Positions 44,881 through 54,250 of a stretch of 64,000 nucleotides of DNA are shown in pieces (positions within the stretch are counted from its first letter, which is position 1; every line of letters begins with the position of its first letter). The translations under genes and the position numbers were made by a program. Source of the DNA: Orientallactaga sibirica (Eukaryota; Chordata; Mammalia; Rodentia; Dipodidae); contig JAEOAD010000982.1 in assembly GCA_036365145.1 (NCBI GenBank), forward strand, positions 8,582,001-8,646,000, in the 5' to 3' direction. The notes beneath the pieces were generated by a model. The model was given only the letters and a program-made list of their open reading frames with translations. It had not been told where the DNA came from and did not search any database.

Positions 44881-45741
44881 ATAGGAGACAAAATTTTAAT
44901 CTATGAACATAGAACACTCATTACAAGAGGAAAAAACCAACTATTCATTCAGAGAGCTTATTTCTGATTGCTTCACCCATGAAAATTATGCATTTTTTCT
45001 GAACTGCAAATTTTTCATCTCCATTTACTGGTCATTATAACCCTAACATGTTAGTATGGTACTTCTGAGAAGCATGTACTAATATTGGATCATATGTACA
45101 AGAGATGTAGTGAGAGACATTTCTTTGAAGGAAAGGGGAAGGAATGGTGGGGAACATGTTAGGTCAAAGTGCAGGCATGACACCTTCAAATGGATAAATG
45201 GGAGGATAGAGGACTAGATAATATATCCTCTGGACCATAATATGATCCTGAGAAAAATCTCAGGCAGGTTGATGATGAATTCCTGGGTAGATATTGCCTA
45301 CTGGAGGAATATGGCACTGAGCAATGTAATGCTGTTCCAGTATCCCTGCCATGCTCAGTCTTGGTGTGAGCAGGCCAGAGTAAGGATGGCATTGGGTTCA
45401 GTGCGGTGGTGAATTCAAATATGCACCAACTTGAATCTGTCAGTCAAATACACTTCTAGCAGGAAGTCCTCTTCAAGAGCTATCTGGCAACTCATGTCCA
45501 TGCCTACCACACTTAGATATGCAATGACACTTATCATATAAGAACAGGCTACAGCTTATTCTATATAGAAATATTACTTAGCATCTTAAAGATGTCAAGG
45601 TCAGTGCACGCTACCTTATTTCTCTATTGCTTGTGAGGAAGGAAAGAAGGGCAAACAAAATACAACAAATATTACACAAGTGGTCTAAATACTTAAGACC
45701 ACTTTCTAGAGAATAGTCTTTGAAAAATTTGGAGAAACAGG
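44881..45741. other. Unique DNA, no gene seen
   Basis: Flank of the provirus; no feature recognised. Confidence 0.4.
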
Positions 45742-45747
45742 ACTCTG
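45742..45747. repeat. 6-bp provirus target duplication, left copy
   Basis: ACTCTG, identical to 52379-52384. Confidence 0.95.
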
Positions 45748-46118
45748 TGTTGGGGTCCCCCCCAAGGCCAGCTCAGGAGGGACAATAGGGTCTCTGCCGA
45801 ATTGGGGTGAGCAGCACAGAGTCACGACACAGACTCCGGGAGTTGGGTGAAAGCGGAAGCGAGAATCCACAAACTCGTTTATTTAGCACAATGCACATAG
45901 GGTTTAAGGGGCTGCTAATCCTTGTATGGGGTGGTCCCCTTTTGGTGACCAAAGACAGCCTGTCTCTGGATAGGACATCTCGTAGTAGGCTTCTCGCGAG
46001 CATGGGACTGTAACTGTTGTCACACAAGTCTGCGCAGAACGCCATATTTACAGAAGCCACTTCCTGTTTTCTTCTGCCATGCGGTCTGGCTAGGACCAGG
46101 CCTGTATTGTGCCATACA
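45748..46118 (-). mobile_element. Provirus 3' LTR
   Basis: 371 bp, TGTTGGGG ... GCCATACA on the plus strand, with the TG/CA ends of an LTR. The minus strand carries AATAAA (complement at 45878-45883). It differs from the 5' LTR at about eight places. The 95-codon open frame inside it is not a gene. Confidence 0.95.
45878..45883 (-). promoter_or_regulatory. Polyadenylation signal in 3' LTR
   Basis: AATAAA on the minus strand, conserved in both LTRs, about 130 bp from the downstream LTR end. It would place the R region boundary nearby. Confidence 0.7.
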
Positions 46119-46133
46119 TATCCCCTTTTTTGT
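46119..46133 (-). promoter_or_regulatory. Polypurine tract
   Basis: The minus strand reads AAAAAAGGGGATA directly before the 3' LTR. This is the expected site for plus-strand DNA priming. Confidence 0.88.
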
Positions 46134-46154
46134 TTTTATTATTGGCAACCCTGA

Positions 46155-46452
46155 GAGGTATGGTTTATTGCCAAGCCATTGTTGAACCCAGGTCCCAAGG
46201 GATCATCATATGTGACGGTGCCTGTCTTAGGTTGTTCCATCTCATGGAGTCTTACCCGTCATGGGCTAATCGCCACCTTGGTGAGAAAACCCGAGGGGGA
46301 TGGCCTGGTATGGTTTTTGGAAAGCCATTGTTGAGCCCAGGCCCCAAGGGATCATCACATGTGACGATGCCTGTCTTAGGTTGCCCCATCTCATGGAATC
46401 TTACCCGTCATGGGCTAGCCGCCATCCTGGTGAGAAAACCCAAGGGGTATGG
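46155..46452 (-). repeat. 149-bp tandem repeat, two copies, in the env position
   Basis: The unit beginning CCATTGTTGA at 46176 recurs at 46325, giving a 149-bp period. The copies differ at roughly a dozen positions. A partial third start (GGCCTGGTATGGCTTTTAG, about 46450-46468) follows. No ORF of interest. Confidence 0.88.
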
Positions 46453-46732
46453 CCTGGTATGGCTTTTAGCATGAGGTCTGGCTAGGGTCTAGACCTGTAT
46501 TGTACCATACATATGAGGCTGTTGCCTAGGAGGCATGGAAGGGCCAAGTGGGCGTGGCTCTGTGGCATGTGAACAGTCCCAGTGAGCGAGAATTAACTAG
46601 AGAGCCTGAAGAGGACTGGGGTAGGACAGGTTTCTGGGTGAGTTCACCCTAGCGTCATAGTCAGTAGCATTGAGTGTCCTTAATGGTAGCAGCTCAATGT
46701 AATGAAAGGAGTTGGAAAGGAATTTATAGCTG

Positions 46733-47003
46733 GTTGGGGGGGGATAAGTTTAAAGTCCCGTATGTAGTCTGAGGGGTCTGGCATCATCCTTTTCAGCAAG
46801 GCTGGTCGCTGAGTCAGTGGCTGGTGGGGGGAAATAAGTTTAAAGTCCCGTATGTAGTCTGAGGGATCTGGCATCATCCTCTTCAGCAAGGCTGGTCACT
46901 GAGTCAGTGGCCGGTGGGGGGAAATAAGTTTAAAGTCCCGTATGTAGTCTGAGGGATCTGGCATCATCCTCTTCAGCAAGGCTGGTTGCTGAGTCAGTGG
47001 CTG
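46733..47003 (-). repeat. 90-bp tandem repeat, about three copies, at the end of integrase
   Basis: The unit containing TTTAAAGTCCCGTATGTAGTC recurs at 90-bp spacing (GCAAGGCTGGT at about 46797, 46887 and 46977). The innermost copy overlaps the 3' end of the integrase frame, so the array was generated by amplification of the pol tail. Confidence 0.92.
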
Positions 47004-47862
47004 GACGGACGTTTCTGGCAGGAATCCAAACTGGGATCTGTGAAGTTTCTGGAAAGACACAAGCATACCCTCGGCCCTGCGTTAAAAGAGGGTGGGGCCC
47101 CTTCCAAATATTAGTAAGAGGATCTTTCCAGCGGACTAAGGGTAAGGGTGTCGTGGTTGGTTGGGATCTCCAATGTTTGTAGGCTGGGGAGAGTCCTGCC
47201 TTATCAAAGGTGAGAAAATTGAGGGTGAAAAGAGCTTCCACTAAGGCCAAATGGGGGGTCCTTGGGCGACATAGTGGACTTTTGTTTTATAATTAGTTCC
47301 TTTAGGGTCCGGTTTGTTCTTTCCACGATGGCCTGTCCTTGTGGGTTGTAGGGCATCACAAGGGAGTGTTTTATTCCCCAAGATTCCATGAAGGATGTGA
47401 ATCGGGCAGATGTGTATACAGGGCCATTGTCTGTTTTAATTGACCGGGGCACGCCCATGACTAACATAGCGGTTTTTGTTGCCTTAATAACATGGGATGA
47501 CTTTTCCCCAGAGAGAGCAATAGCAAAAGTAAGCTTAGAGTAAGTGTCCACGATGACATGGACATATTTGAGGTTACCAAAGGAAGGTATGTGGGTAACA
47601 TCCATCTACCAGATAGAATTTGGGGTAAGGCCTCTAGGATTGACTCATTGAGGCTGTAGGGGGCCCAGGGGGGATGGGGAGGACATGACTTACAAGTACG
47701 GGTTAAATGTTTGCATTGGCTAAGCGAGAGCTCGGGATATAGGGTTTTTAGATTAGTGGGGGATAGATGGAACCTTTGGTGTAAATGTCTGGCTTGTTCT
47801 AAAGGTGGCAAGGAGGAGACAGCAATAAATTTGTCTACCTGTGAATTTCCATCAGCAATAAA
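46930..47862 (-). pseudogene. pol: pol: integrase region (broken)
   Basis: Integrase joins viral DNA ends to host DNA. Three blocks in different frames are visible. An N-terminal HHCC zinc-binding region lies at about 47700-47850 (His-Leu-His then Cys...Cys-Lys-Ser-Cys). The catalytic core is at 47204-47605 with Asp at residue 2, Asp in TDNGP at residue 59 and Glu in VERTN at residue 95, exactly 35 residues apart (D,D35E). The C-terminal DNA-binding domain is at 46930-47250 (VRWKDPLTNIWKGP ... WIPARNVRP). Breaks: a frame change near 47650, an in-frame TAG directly before the core (about 47606), and a frame change near 47250 next to a G6 run. The frame ends inside the 90-bp array. The motifs are intact but no continuous protein is possible. 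Confidence 0.9.
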
Positions 47863-48225
47863 GCCAGGCAGGCCAGTGTGTGAGCGAACATGCTCAATAA
47901 ACCAAGGGTAGGATCTGTTTTCCATCTGCAATTGTAAAGTGGAGATGGCAATGTCTATGGGATGATGAGAGGGCCTGGGATTGGCTAAGGGCAGTACCTT
48001 TGTTATTTGAACCGCGTAACTGCTGTCAGAGAATATGTTGACAGGTTCTTGTTGACAGAGCTCTAAGACTCTAATGATGGCATATAGTTCCCCTAGCTGG
48101 ACTGAATGGGGGTTAGGGAACTTAAGGGCCTCATCTGGTCGATTGGCTCTCTTAATAATTAGTCCATAGGTATGTTTATTGGCATCTGAAAGGCCGAGGT
48201 TGCTAAGGTTATCGGCTGACCGGAA
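47863..48225 (-). pseudogene. pol: pol: RNase H region (broken)
   Basis: Lies between RT and integrase, as in other retroviruses, and would degrade RNA in RNA:DNA hybrids. Visible motifs on the minus strand are QLGELYAI (catalytic Glu region) at about 48085-48110 and FSDSSYAV (catalytic Asp region) at about 48020-48045. HVRSHTGLPG follows at the C-terminal end (about 47870-47900). The frame differs from that of the RT block, so at least one frameshift separates them near 48209-48225. Confidence 0.8.
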
Positions 48226-49608
48226 GGCCTGGAGAAATAGTCTTGATGGGTAAAGCCATTAGGGATTGAAGTAGTTTGTGAGCGGGGAGGTGGTTATCTA
48301 TCTCATTGGGGAATCCCGCCATTAGGATGTGGAAAAGGGGGTCCTCCCTAAAGAGAAGTTGAAGTTCAGACATGGGGATGGGCAGAATTATTTTGGAGGG
48401 TTCCGTATTATAGATTTTGTTAGTGTAGGTACGTGCCTTAATTGCTATGAGGAGCATTACTTGTAGGTTGGTGGTGAGTTTATGGGCCTGTGCCCATGAG
48501 GGATGTACCCAGTAAAGGGGCGATTGGTTTTGCCAGATGACTCCCAATGGCGCCCCTGTCATCCAAAGGACTACATTTAGAATTGGAGCAGATGGGTCAT
48601 ATCTTGCGAGGGTCATAGAAAAGAGGTAGTGGGATATTTTATGTAACAAATTTTTGGAGTGATCATTTAGAGGAATTTTCCTTGAAGGGTTGTCAGTAAC
48701 TCTAAGGAGGTCATAAAGCGGTAGGAGCTCACTAGGAGGGATGGGTAAAAAAGGTTTGAGCCAGTTAATTTGGTCACAGAGTTTTTGGAGATCATTGAGA
48801 GAATAATGGTCCTTTATTAGAAGATGAGGGGTAAGTGGTTGTATAGTAGTGGAAATTTTGTATCCTAAAAATCCAAAAGGGGGCACTGTTTGAATTTTTT
48901 CATTTGCTATGGCAAACCCAAGTTTTTTGAGGTCCTCAATGAGTAATTTAAGAAGGTCCAAAAGGGCAGTTTTTGAGGTATGTGCAATCAAAAGATCATC
49001 CATGTAATGAACAAGAAGGCACTTAGATTGTATTCTCGCCGTGGCAGAGGATATAAACATTTGGCAAATAGAAGGACTATTTTTCGTGCCCTGGGGAAGA
49101 ACCCTCCATTGATATCTTTTAGCTGGGATAGAGTGGTTGGCCTCCCACACAGTAAAGGCAAAATAGGGCCTGCCTCTGCTGCCAAAGGGATAGAGAAAAA
49201 GCAATCTTTAATATCTAAGATAACTATATGGTGGTTAGTAGGGATGGCTCCAGGGTGGGGGAGGCCAGTCTGAAAGGAGCCCATTTTTAACATATGTTTA
49301 TTAACCTGGCGAAGGTCTTGGAGCAGTCTATGTTTACCAGTTTTCTTTTTAATGACAAAGATGGGGGAATTATGGGGGCTAATAGAGGGCTCAATATGGC
49401 CAAGAGCAAGTTGTTCTTGAATAAGGGATTTGAGAATAGTTAATTTAGGTTCTAGTATAGGCCACTGTTTGACCCAAATGGGTTCCATGGTATCCCACTC
49501 GAGGCGTATGGGAGCGGTAGGGGATCGGACAGTGGCCTCTAGAATTGGGGGTGATGATGAATGGCGGGTGGTATTGAGGGGTTGGGTCGCCCCGAAAGAC
49601 CAATAGTA
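48209..49608 (-). pseudogene. pol: pol: reverse transcriptase region (broken)
   Basis: RNA- and DNA-dependent DNA polymerase of the provirus. The pol frame opens after a TGA at 49609-49611, overlapping the end of pro in the -1 frame. The first block, to 48988, shows the N-terminal VKQWP segment, LVIKKK-like fingers, LLQDLRQVN and the motif A region ILDIKDCFF. A frame change near 49165-49185 separates it from the second block (48209-49204). That block has LPQG-TKNSP (motif B), the active-site YMDD at 48995-49006 and FLGYKI. The second block ends in a stop at 48209. The motif set and betaretroviral order are clear, and the break lies between motifs A and B. Confidence 0.93.
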
Positions 49609-50023
49609 TCATGGGCGATAATATCATCATAAAAGGCCTCGTCATCTGTTGTTATGACAACACCCATGTCAGTAAGGAGGTCTCTTCCCCAGAGGGTATT
49701 GGGGACATTTGCTACCAGGGGGAAAAATTCCCCTGTGTTGCCATAATAGTCTTTCCATGTAACTGGTCTTCTAACCTGTCTAGTAGTCTGTTGTCCCCCA
49801 ACACCCCTAATATTGGGACCATCTTTATAGGCCCAATTGGGCATGCGAAGTGCATTGTTGGCAGAGATAATAGTGGCATCCGCACCTATGTCTACTATGC
49901 CCTTGAATTCAACCCCATCCAAAAGGACAGAAATGTGGGGTGAATGGTCATAAACGGGCAGAGTCCATCTAATGTGGGGGTTGTTCCCTCTTACTTGCGG
50001 GGCTGAGGGTTGCCCCTGGGGAA
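49539..50023 (-). pseudogene. pro: pro: retroviral aspartic protease (active-site variant)
   Basis: This would cleave the Gag and Pol precursors. It is open from the gag-pro slippery site to TAG at 49539-49541. A retropepsin fold is evident: VLLDGVEFKGIVDIGAD around the active site (about 49878-49920), then a glycine-rich flap-like RGVGGQQT segment and the C-terminal LWGRDLL-TDMG motif. The active site reads Asp-Ile-Gly (Asp at 49890-49892, Ile codon ATA at 49887-49889) where retropepsins have Asp-Thr/Ser-Gly. This change is expected to weaken or abolish activity. I see no dUTPase domain between nucleocapsid and protease, unlike several betaretroviruses. Confidence 0.9.
49986..50016 (-). promoter_or_regulatory. 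Predicted H-type pseudoknot for gag-pro frameshifting
   Basis: On the minus strand, stem 1 is GGGGC (50012-50016) with GCCCC (49999-50003). The loop segment CCCTC (50005-50009) can pair with GAGGG (49986-49990) as stem 2. Loop 1 is AA, a single unpaired A (50004) lies between the stems, and loop 2 is 8 nt including the gag stop TAA. It starts 7 nt after the slippery site. This layout, including the lone A at the stem junction, is like the known betaretroviral gag-pro pseudoknot. Confidence 0.8.
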
Positions 50024-51449
50024 GTTTAAAGGCAGAGAATTTTTGCAATCCTTGGCCCAATGATACCCCCTTTGACATTTAGGGCAGGGGGTTCGGGGCC
50101 TGAAAACAGGCTTAGTTGTGTTTGGACAGGTCCTCTGAAGGTGTCCTGGTTGGCCCCAGCCCCAGCAGAGGGGCGGTTGTTGGGTAGGCTTTTGACCCAT
50201 GGTCAGGGTTTGTATTGAGGTGGCCAGGGCCTCGAGGGGGGCAGACACAGGATTGATATCTTTGGTAGCTACAATCCATTTATGGAGATCCTCATTACGC
50301 ACGGCAGCAATAGCATTACGCGCTGCTGCGGATGCTCCTTCCCATGCCAGTTGCTTAACTAAAGTGTCCCTGGCGGGGCCGGGGGAGTGCGTTGGTCCAC
50401 GGACTCCGTCACACGAGAGAGGAAATCTGTGAAGCCCTCGGATGTGCCCTGGACCAGATTACGAAAATAGGTATCCGGCTTCTGTGGGAGGCAGGCCTTA
50501 AGTCCTTGAAGGGATAACGATTTAATTTGGTCAAAGTAGGCATGTATGCCCACTGTGGCTTGTGATATAGGGTCTGTATATGGTCCTGTGCCAAGGAGCA
50601 TGTCCAAGGTAATTGGAATTCCATCCCTAAGATTTTGGCGGGCCTGGGATTCAGCCAGGTCACTATAGGCGGCTTTCCATTGGAGGAATTCAGGGGAGAG
50701 AAGAACTGCCTTGAGGAGCGAATACCAGTCATAGTAAGTCTGAAGATGGATGGCCCATTGTAAGAGGACTTGTTCAAAGTAAGCAGAATCAACGCCAGAT
50801 TCCTGGGCTGCCTTACGGATGAGGGCCAGATCAAAGAGGGGGGTGGGGAGCCACGGCCTGATTGTCGCATCCGGCCCTACGTTAACAGGGAAGGCGGCGA
50901 AGGGGCGTGTCAGGGAACCGGCAGTCACCTGGGTGTGTCCAGGACTGAGCTGGGAGAGGTCCTTGGAAGGGTAACTAGGGGGAGGGGTGGTTGCGAGTGT
51001 GGCTGTAGCAGGAGGGGGTTGGTGTGGTGGCTTATTATCATTTAAAAGTTTTAGTTCCTCCTCATCCAAGTTATCGGAAGAGGGGGCTGGGAGGGATGAG
51101 CTGTGAAGAGCCAATTCAGGTTCCTCTTCATATTGTTTGTTATGGGCATAAATGATTTCCTGTACTGTGCAGCCTTTAAGGCCGGAACTTATGGCAAGGA
51201 GGATAGAAAAGAATGGAGCAGGGTGTGTGTGTGCCCTTTATAAACCTCACGTTTTTTGGCAAGGACTAGAACCCGGGACCAAATGTTAGTGTCCCAGATG
51301 TTCTCCGGAGTGATCCATGGGGCTAAAACAAGAGTTTCATCCCAAAAGCTATGGAGGTCTTTTTGTTTTAATTTTAAGCCACATTGCAGGAGGAGGGCCT
51401 TAAAAGCCTGTAATTGCGGCGTCCTCTGGTGGGGAGGGAGGTTGCCCAT
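49991..51449 (-). pseudogene. gag: gag: matrix, capsid, nucleocapsid (broken)
   Basis: Structural polyprotein. The likely start is ATG at 51449, whose product begins Met-Gly-Asn, a myristoylation-type N-terminus, although an in-frame ATG lies 28 codons upstream. The matrix block runs to a stop at 51189. The capsid block (50359-51114 and upstream in the same frame) has a Pro-rich linker, a capsid N-terminus-like LPTPLFDLALIRKA and the major homology region QGTSEGFTDFLSRV near 50410-50460. The nucleocapsid block (49991-50302) has two knuckles: the first reads Cys-Trp-Gly-Trp, so its second cysteine is lost, while the second is an intact CX2CX4HX4C (CPKCQRGYHWAKDC). The three blocks lie in three frames, with frame changes near 51190-51215 and 50355-50395. 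The latter falls in a C/G-rich homopolymer area. Confidence 0.9.
50024..50030 (-). promoter_or_regulatory. gag-pro -1 ribosomal slippery heptamer
   Basis: TTTAAAC on the minus strand sits in the gag frame exactly as T TTA AAC (the X XXY YYZ rule). Pro is in the -1 frame relative to this gag block, so slipping here would make the Gag-Pro fusion. The predicted pseudoknot follows after 7 nt. Confidence 0.88.
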
Positions 51450-51986
51450 TGCCACGTGGTATTGTTTGATGGGGGGGGCTGGGCTGGGACACTCCTGAAT
51501 CAAAGAGACTAAGAAAATAATAACCCAGATCAAAGATGATAGACCAGAGGATGATCATGCAAACCACAAGTCCTAATGCTGGAGCCAGCTGAGACATACG
51601 GATAGATTGTTTAGGACCCACGTGTCTTGTGCTTAGTGGGGGGAGGGGCCAACACAGGCTTAGGGCCGTGTGGCAGTGTGTGCCTTATTGGGGGGGGAAG
51701 GGGAGGACAAACAAAGGAAGAAGGGGGGGAAGGGGCTGCCTGCTCACCCACAGGCAACGGTTAGCCATTTTTCTCACCAATGAAGAACTGGGCGCTTTGC
51801 TCGTCAGACTTTCAAGGATGGGGCATCACTGAGGGGGCTACTCGCTGAGGGGGCTTCTCGAAGAACTGGGTGTTTTGCCGTTCTGCCAAACACTGAGGGG
51901 GCTGCTCACCGGCTCACAGGACGTTCAGTGGGGCATCTCGCCGGATGCCGATGGGGTGTCTCGCTAAACCGAGGTCGGGGCAGAGG
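51450..51986 (-). other. Proviral leader (PBS to gag)
   Basis: A roughly 540-bp leader, G-rich on plus. It contains imperfect repeats of GAGGGGGCT-type units at 51830-51900. A 73-codon frame beginning Met-Gly at 51621 (to 51400) encodes a strongly hydrophobic segment and overlaps the start of gag in another frame. Packaging and splice-donor signals are expected here but I cannot place them. Confidence 0.6.
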
Positions 51987-52004
51987 GTCCCTGTTCAGGC
52001 GCCA
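51987..52004 (-). promoter_or_regulatory. Primer binding site, tRNA-Lys3 type
   Basis: Minus strand TGGCGCCTGAACAGGGAC, two bases from the 5' LTR. It matches the 3' end complement of tRNA-Lys(UUU) at 17 of 18 positions, from established knowledge of that PBS. Confidence 0.92.
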
Positions 52005-52006
52005 GA

Positions 52007-52378
52007 TGTTGGGGTCTCCCCCAAGGCCAGCTCAGGAGGGACAATAGGGTCTCTGCCGAATTGGGGTGAGCAGCGCAGAGTCACGACACAGACTCCGGGA
52101 GTTGGGTGAAAGCGGAAGCGAGAATCCACAAACTCGTTTATTTAGCACAATGCACATAGGGTTTAAGGGACTGCTAATCCTTGTATGGGGTGGTCCCCTT
52201 TTGGTGACCAATGACAGCCTGTCTCTGGATAGGACATCTCGTAGTAGGCTTCTCGCGAGCATGGGACTGTAACTGTTGTCACATCAAGCCTGCGCAGAAC
52301 ACCATATTTACAGAAGCCACTTCCTGTTTTCTTCTGCCATGCGGTCTGGCTAGGACCAGGCTTGTATTGTGCCATACA
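52007..52378 (-). mobile_element. Provirus 5' LTR
   Basis: 372 bp, the same family and ends as the 3' LTR, and carrying AATAAA (complement at 52137-52142). Promoter elements in U3 (minus strand start near 52378) were not resolved. Confidence 0.95.
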
Positions 52379-52384
52379 ACTCTG
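52379..52384. repeat. 6-bp provirus target duplication, right copy
   Basis: ACTCTG, identical to 45742-45747. Confidence 0.95.
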
Positions 52385-52832
52385 TATATTCTACTAGTCA
52401 TGGCACAAAAGGCTAATGCTGGAATTTTTGACTCCTCATTTATTCTCAAGAATGATAAAAGTGCTATATGTGGAAATGTGCCTTGGATGCATTACTAAAC
52501 ATATACACAATAGAAACATATTTGGAATAAATACTCCATGTGGAAAAAAATAAAATGTCTGATGTTTTAAAAGGAATGATAAAATGATGGCTCAAATTAC
52601 TGACATCTTTCGTACAACATTTGAGTCATTTTTAGTTTTCACCTATTAAATCATCTGTGCCTAAAGCCAAAATCCAATGACTTACCCACCAAGGGGCCTT
52701 AGCATGATGACCAAATTGCAAACTTCAACCTCTTCTTTAGTTATTCTTCCTGCCAATTACTACCTCAGTACCTTTAGAGTTCAAAGAAAAACAGAACTGT
52801 TCATCTGTGCTCTCCTTAACAAAAGCATAGCA
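52385..52832. other. Unique DNA, no gene seen
   Basis: Flank of the provirus; nothing recognised. Confidence 0.4.
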
Positions 52833-52833
52833 C

Positions 52834-52864
<31 letters not shown>

Positions 52865-52867
52865 TTT
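52833..52867 (+). repeat. (TTTA)n microsatellite
   Basis: About nine TTTA units. Confidence 0.96.
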
Positions 52868-53129
52868 TCCCTGATCTTGATGTTATGTATGACTACAGAC
52901 CTTATAATAGTATGCAATCATAAAAAAAAAAATACCTCTGAAGGGTGGTAAGAGGAGAGTACAAGGGAACTTCGTTGGCCCAATAAAAAGCATGAATTAA
53001 CACCTCAAAATAATCCCACAGTTGATGGCAGAAAAACCAAATGCTTTTTCTGTAAAACTGAGAACAAGACAAGTAGTTTTTCTTATGACTCTTACTCATC
53101 ACAGCACCAGAATGTGTATTAACTGCAAT

Positions 53130-53525
53130 CAGAAAAGAAAAAGAAATTTAAAAATACAGACTTGGATGAAATAGACTGTACTTATTTGTAGATGTATTGA
53201 TCATTTTACTAAGAAAATCCCAAAGAATCTAGAAAACTTCCTAGAACTGATAAGTGAGCTCAACAAAACCATAGAATACAAGAGCAACCTAAAATAAAAT
53301 TGATATAAATTCAATTGCATTTCTATGTACTAAGAAAGAAGGAGAAAGGAGAACTTAAAACCCTATACTGATTATAATCACTCCAAAAATGCTTCAATAT
53401 AAATTTAACAGAATATGTGCATGGATTGCATGCAGAAATTATAAAAATGCTGATGGAGCAAATCAAGGAAGACATGTAAATAGAGGAACAAGCCATATTC
53501 ATGAATTGGCTGACAGTAGGTTCTG
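53130..53525 (+). mobile_element. L1 ORF2 fragment (after the RT active site)
   Basis: Plus-strand L1 ORF2 order: TTATTTGTAGATG (before the active-site Asp pair), AATCCCAAAGAATCTAGAAAA, GCATTTCTATGTACTAAGAAA, TTCATGAATTGGCTGACAG. No open frame remains. Confidence 0.7.
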
Positions 53526-53679
53526 GGGATCAGGATATTGACATCTTTGGGGGAACATTGTTCTCCGTGGTGCTCTTTACAGTTTGCTAACTCCTAATCA
53601 ATAACAAAGGGTTAGTGATTTCAGGTTAGAATCTGCTGCAATCTGATAGGAATAGAGCTTCCTATTAAGAATTTGCAAT

Positions 53680-53836
53680 TTTTTTTTTTTTGATTTTTTG
53701 AGGTAGGGTCTCACTCTGGCTCAGGCTGACCTGGAATTCACTATGTAGTCTCAGGGTGGCCTCGAACTCATGGCGATCCTCCTACCTCTGCCTCCCAAGT
53801 GCTGGGATTAAAGGCGTGAGCCACCACGCCCGGCTT
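53680..53836 (-). mobile_element. B1 SINE with TSD
   Basis: Reverse B1. The flanks GAATTTGCAA and GAATTTGTAA form an imperfect 10-bp target duplication. Confidence 0.93.
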
Positions 53837-54163
53837 GAATTTGTAATTTTTATAAGCCCTAGCCTCTCTCCCAATTCACCTAAACTCATCTCAGCAAAGG
53901 ACACAAGTGGCAGAGCTATGTTATTGATACATGAGTGGTGTGATGAATTAAAATATGGAGCAAAACTTATCATTCCCTTGAAAATGTTTCTGTCTTGTCT
54001 GACTTTCCCAATAGCCTGAACTATCCTTTCCAGTACTGAATTCAGCCTCACCCTACAGGCCATCAAATCCTTCCTTTCATTTTAGTGTTCTGAGAGTCAT
54101 TAACATTTTCCAACTCAGCTAAAAAATGACCTTACTGAGATCCTATTATAAAGCCCTATTACA
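53837..54163. other. Unique DNA, no gene seen
   Basis: Nothing recognised. Confidence 0.4.
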
Positions 54164-54250
54164 GCTGGGGAACATAACTCAGTGGTAGAGTGTCTGCCTA
54201 GCATGTATGAGGCCCTGGGTTTAGTCTTCAGAACTACAAAAAATACAAAG
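54164..54250 (+). mobile_element. ID SINE (tRNA-Ala/BC1-derived)
   Basis: GCTGGGGAACATAACTCAGTGG, TAGAGTGTCTGCCTAGCATG, AGGCCCTGGGTTTAGTC and an A-rich tail match the rodent ID consensus. Confidence 0.85.

Larger units (their letters stand above)
45748..52378 (-). mobile_element. Class II (ERVK-like) endogenous provirus, env-less and defective
   Basis: A 6,631-bp provirus lies on the minus strand in the order 5' LTR, PBS, leader, gag, pro, pol (RT, RNase H, IN), tandem arrays, polypurine tract, 3' LTR. Its class is supported by the 6-bp target duplication, the lysine-tRNA-type PBS, separate pro frame reached by a -1 shift, two-knuckle nucleocapsid, YMDD RT and D,D35E integrase. Only about 0.8 kb separates the end of integrase from the polypurine tract, and it has no env frame. 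Several frameshifts and a stop inactivate gag and pol. The LTRs differ at about 7 substitutions and one indel over 371 bp (about 2%), suggesting a fairly recent insertion of a few million years at usual rodent rates (inference). Confidence 0.95.

Noticed and set aside
45773..46060. 95-codon frame in the LTR, with a counterpart at 52032-52262
   Set aside because: Both lie inside LTR sequence and are open only by chance. A superantigen-like LTR gene was considered, but the length and sequence give no support.
47204..49488. Retroviral pol ORFs as a functional host-domesticated gene
   Set aside because: The frames are split by several frameshifts and a stop, and the block sits between matching LTRs with a target duplication. 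It is a defective provirus and not a domesticated gene.
49539..49640. A pro-pol slippery heptamer
   Set aside because: The frames do overlap in the -1 relation between 49608 and 49541, but I found no canonical X XXY YYZ sequence in phase, so I did not annotate a site.
50359..51045. Plus-strand ORFs opposite gag and pro (for example 50770-51045, 49611-49943)
   Set aside because: They are antisense shadows of the minus-strand retroviral genes.
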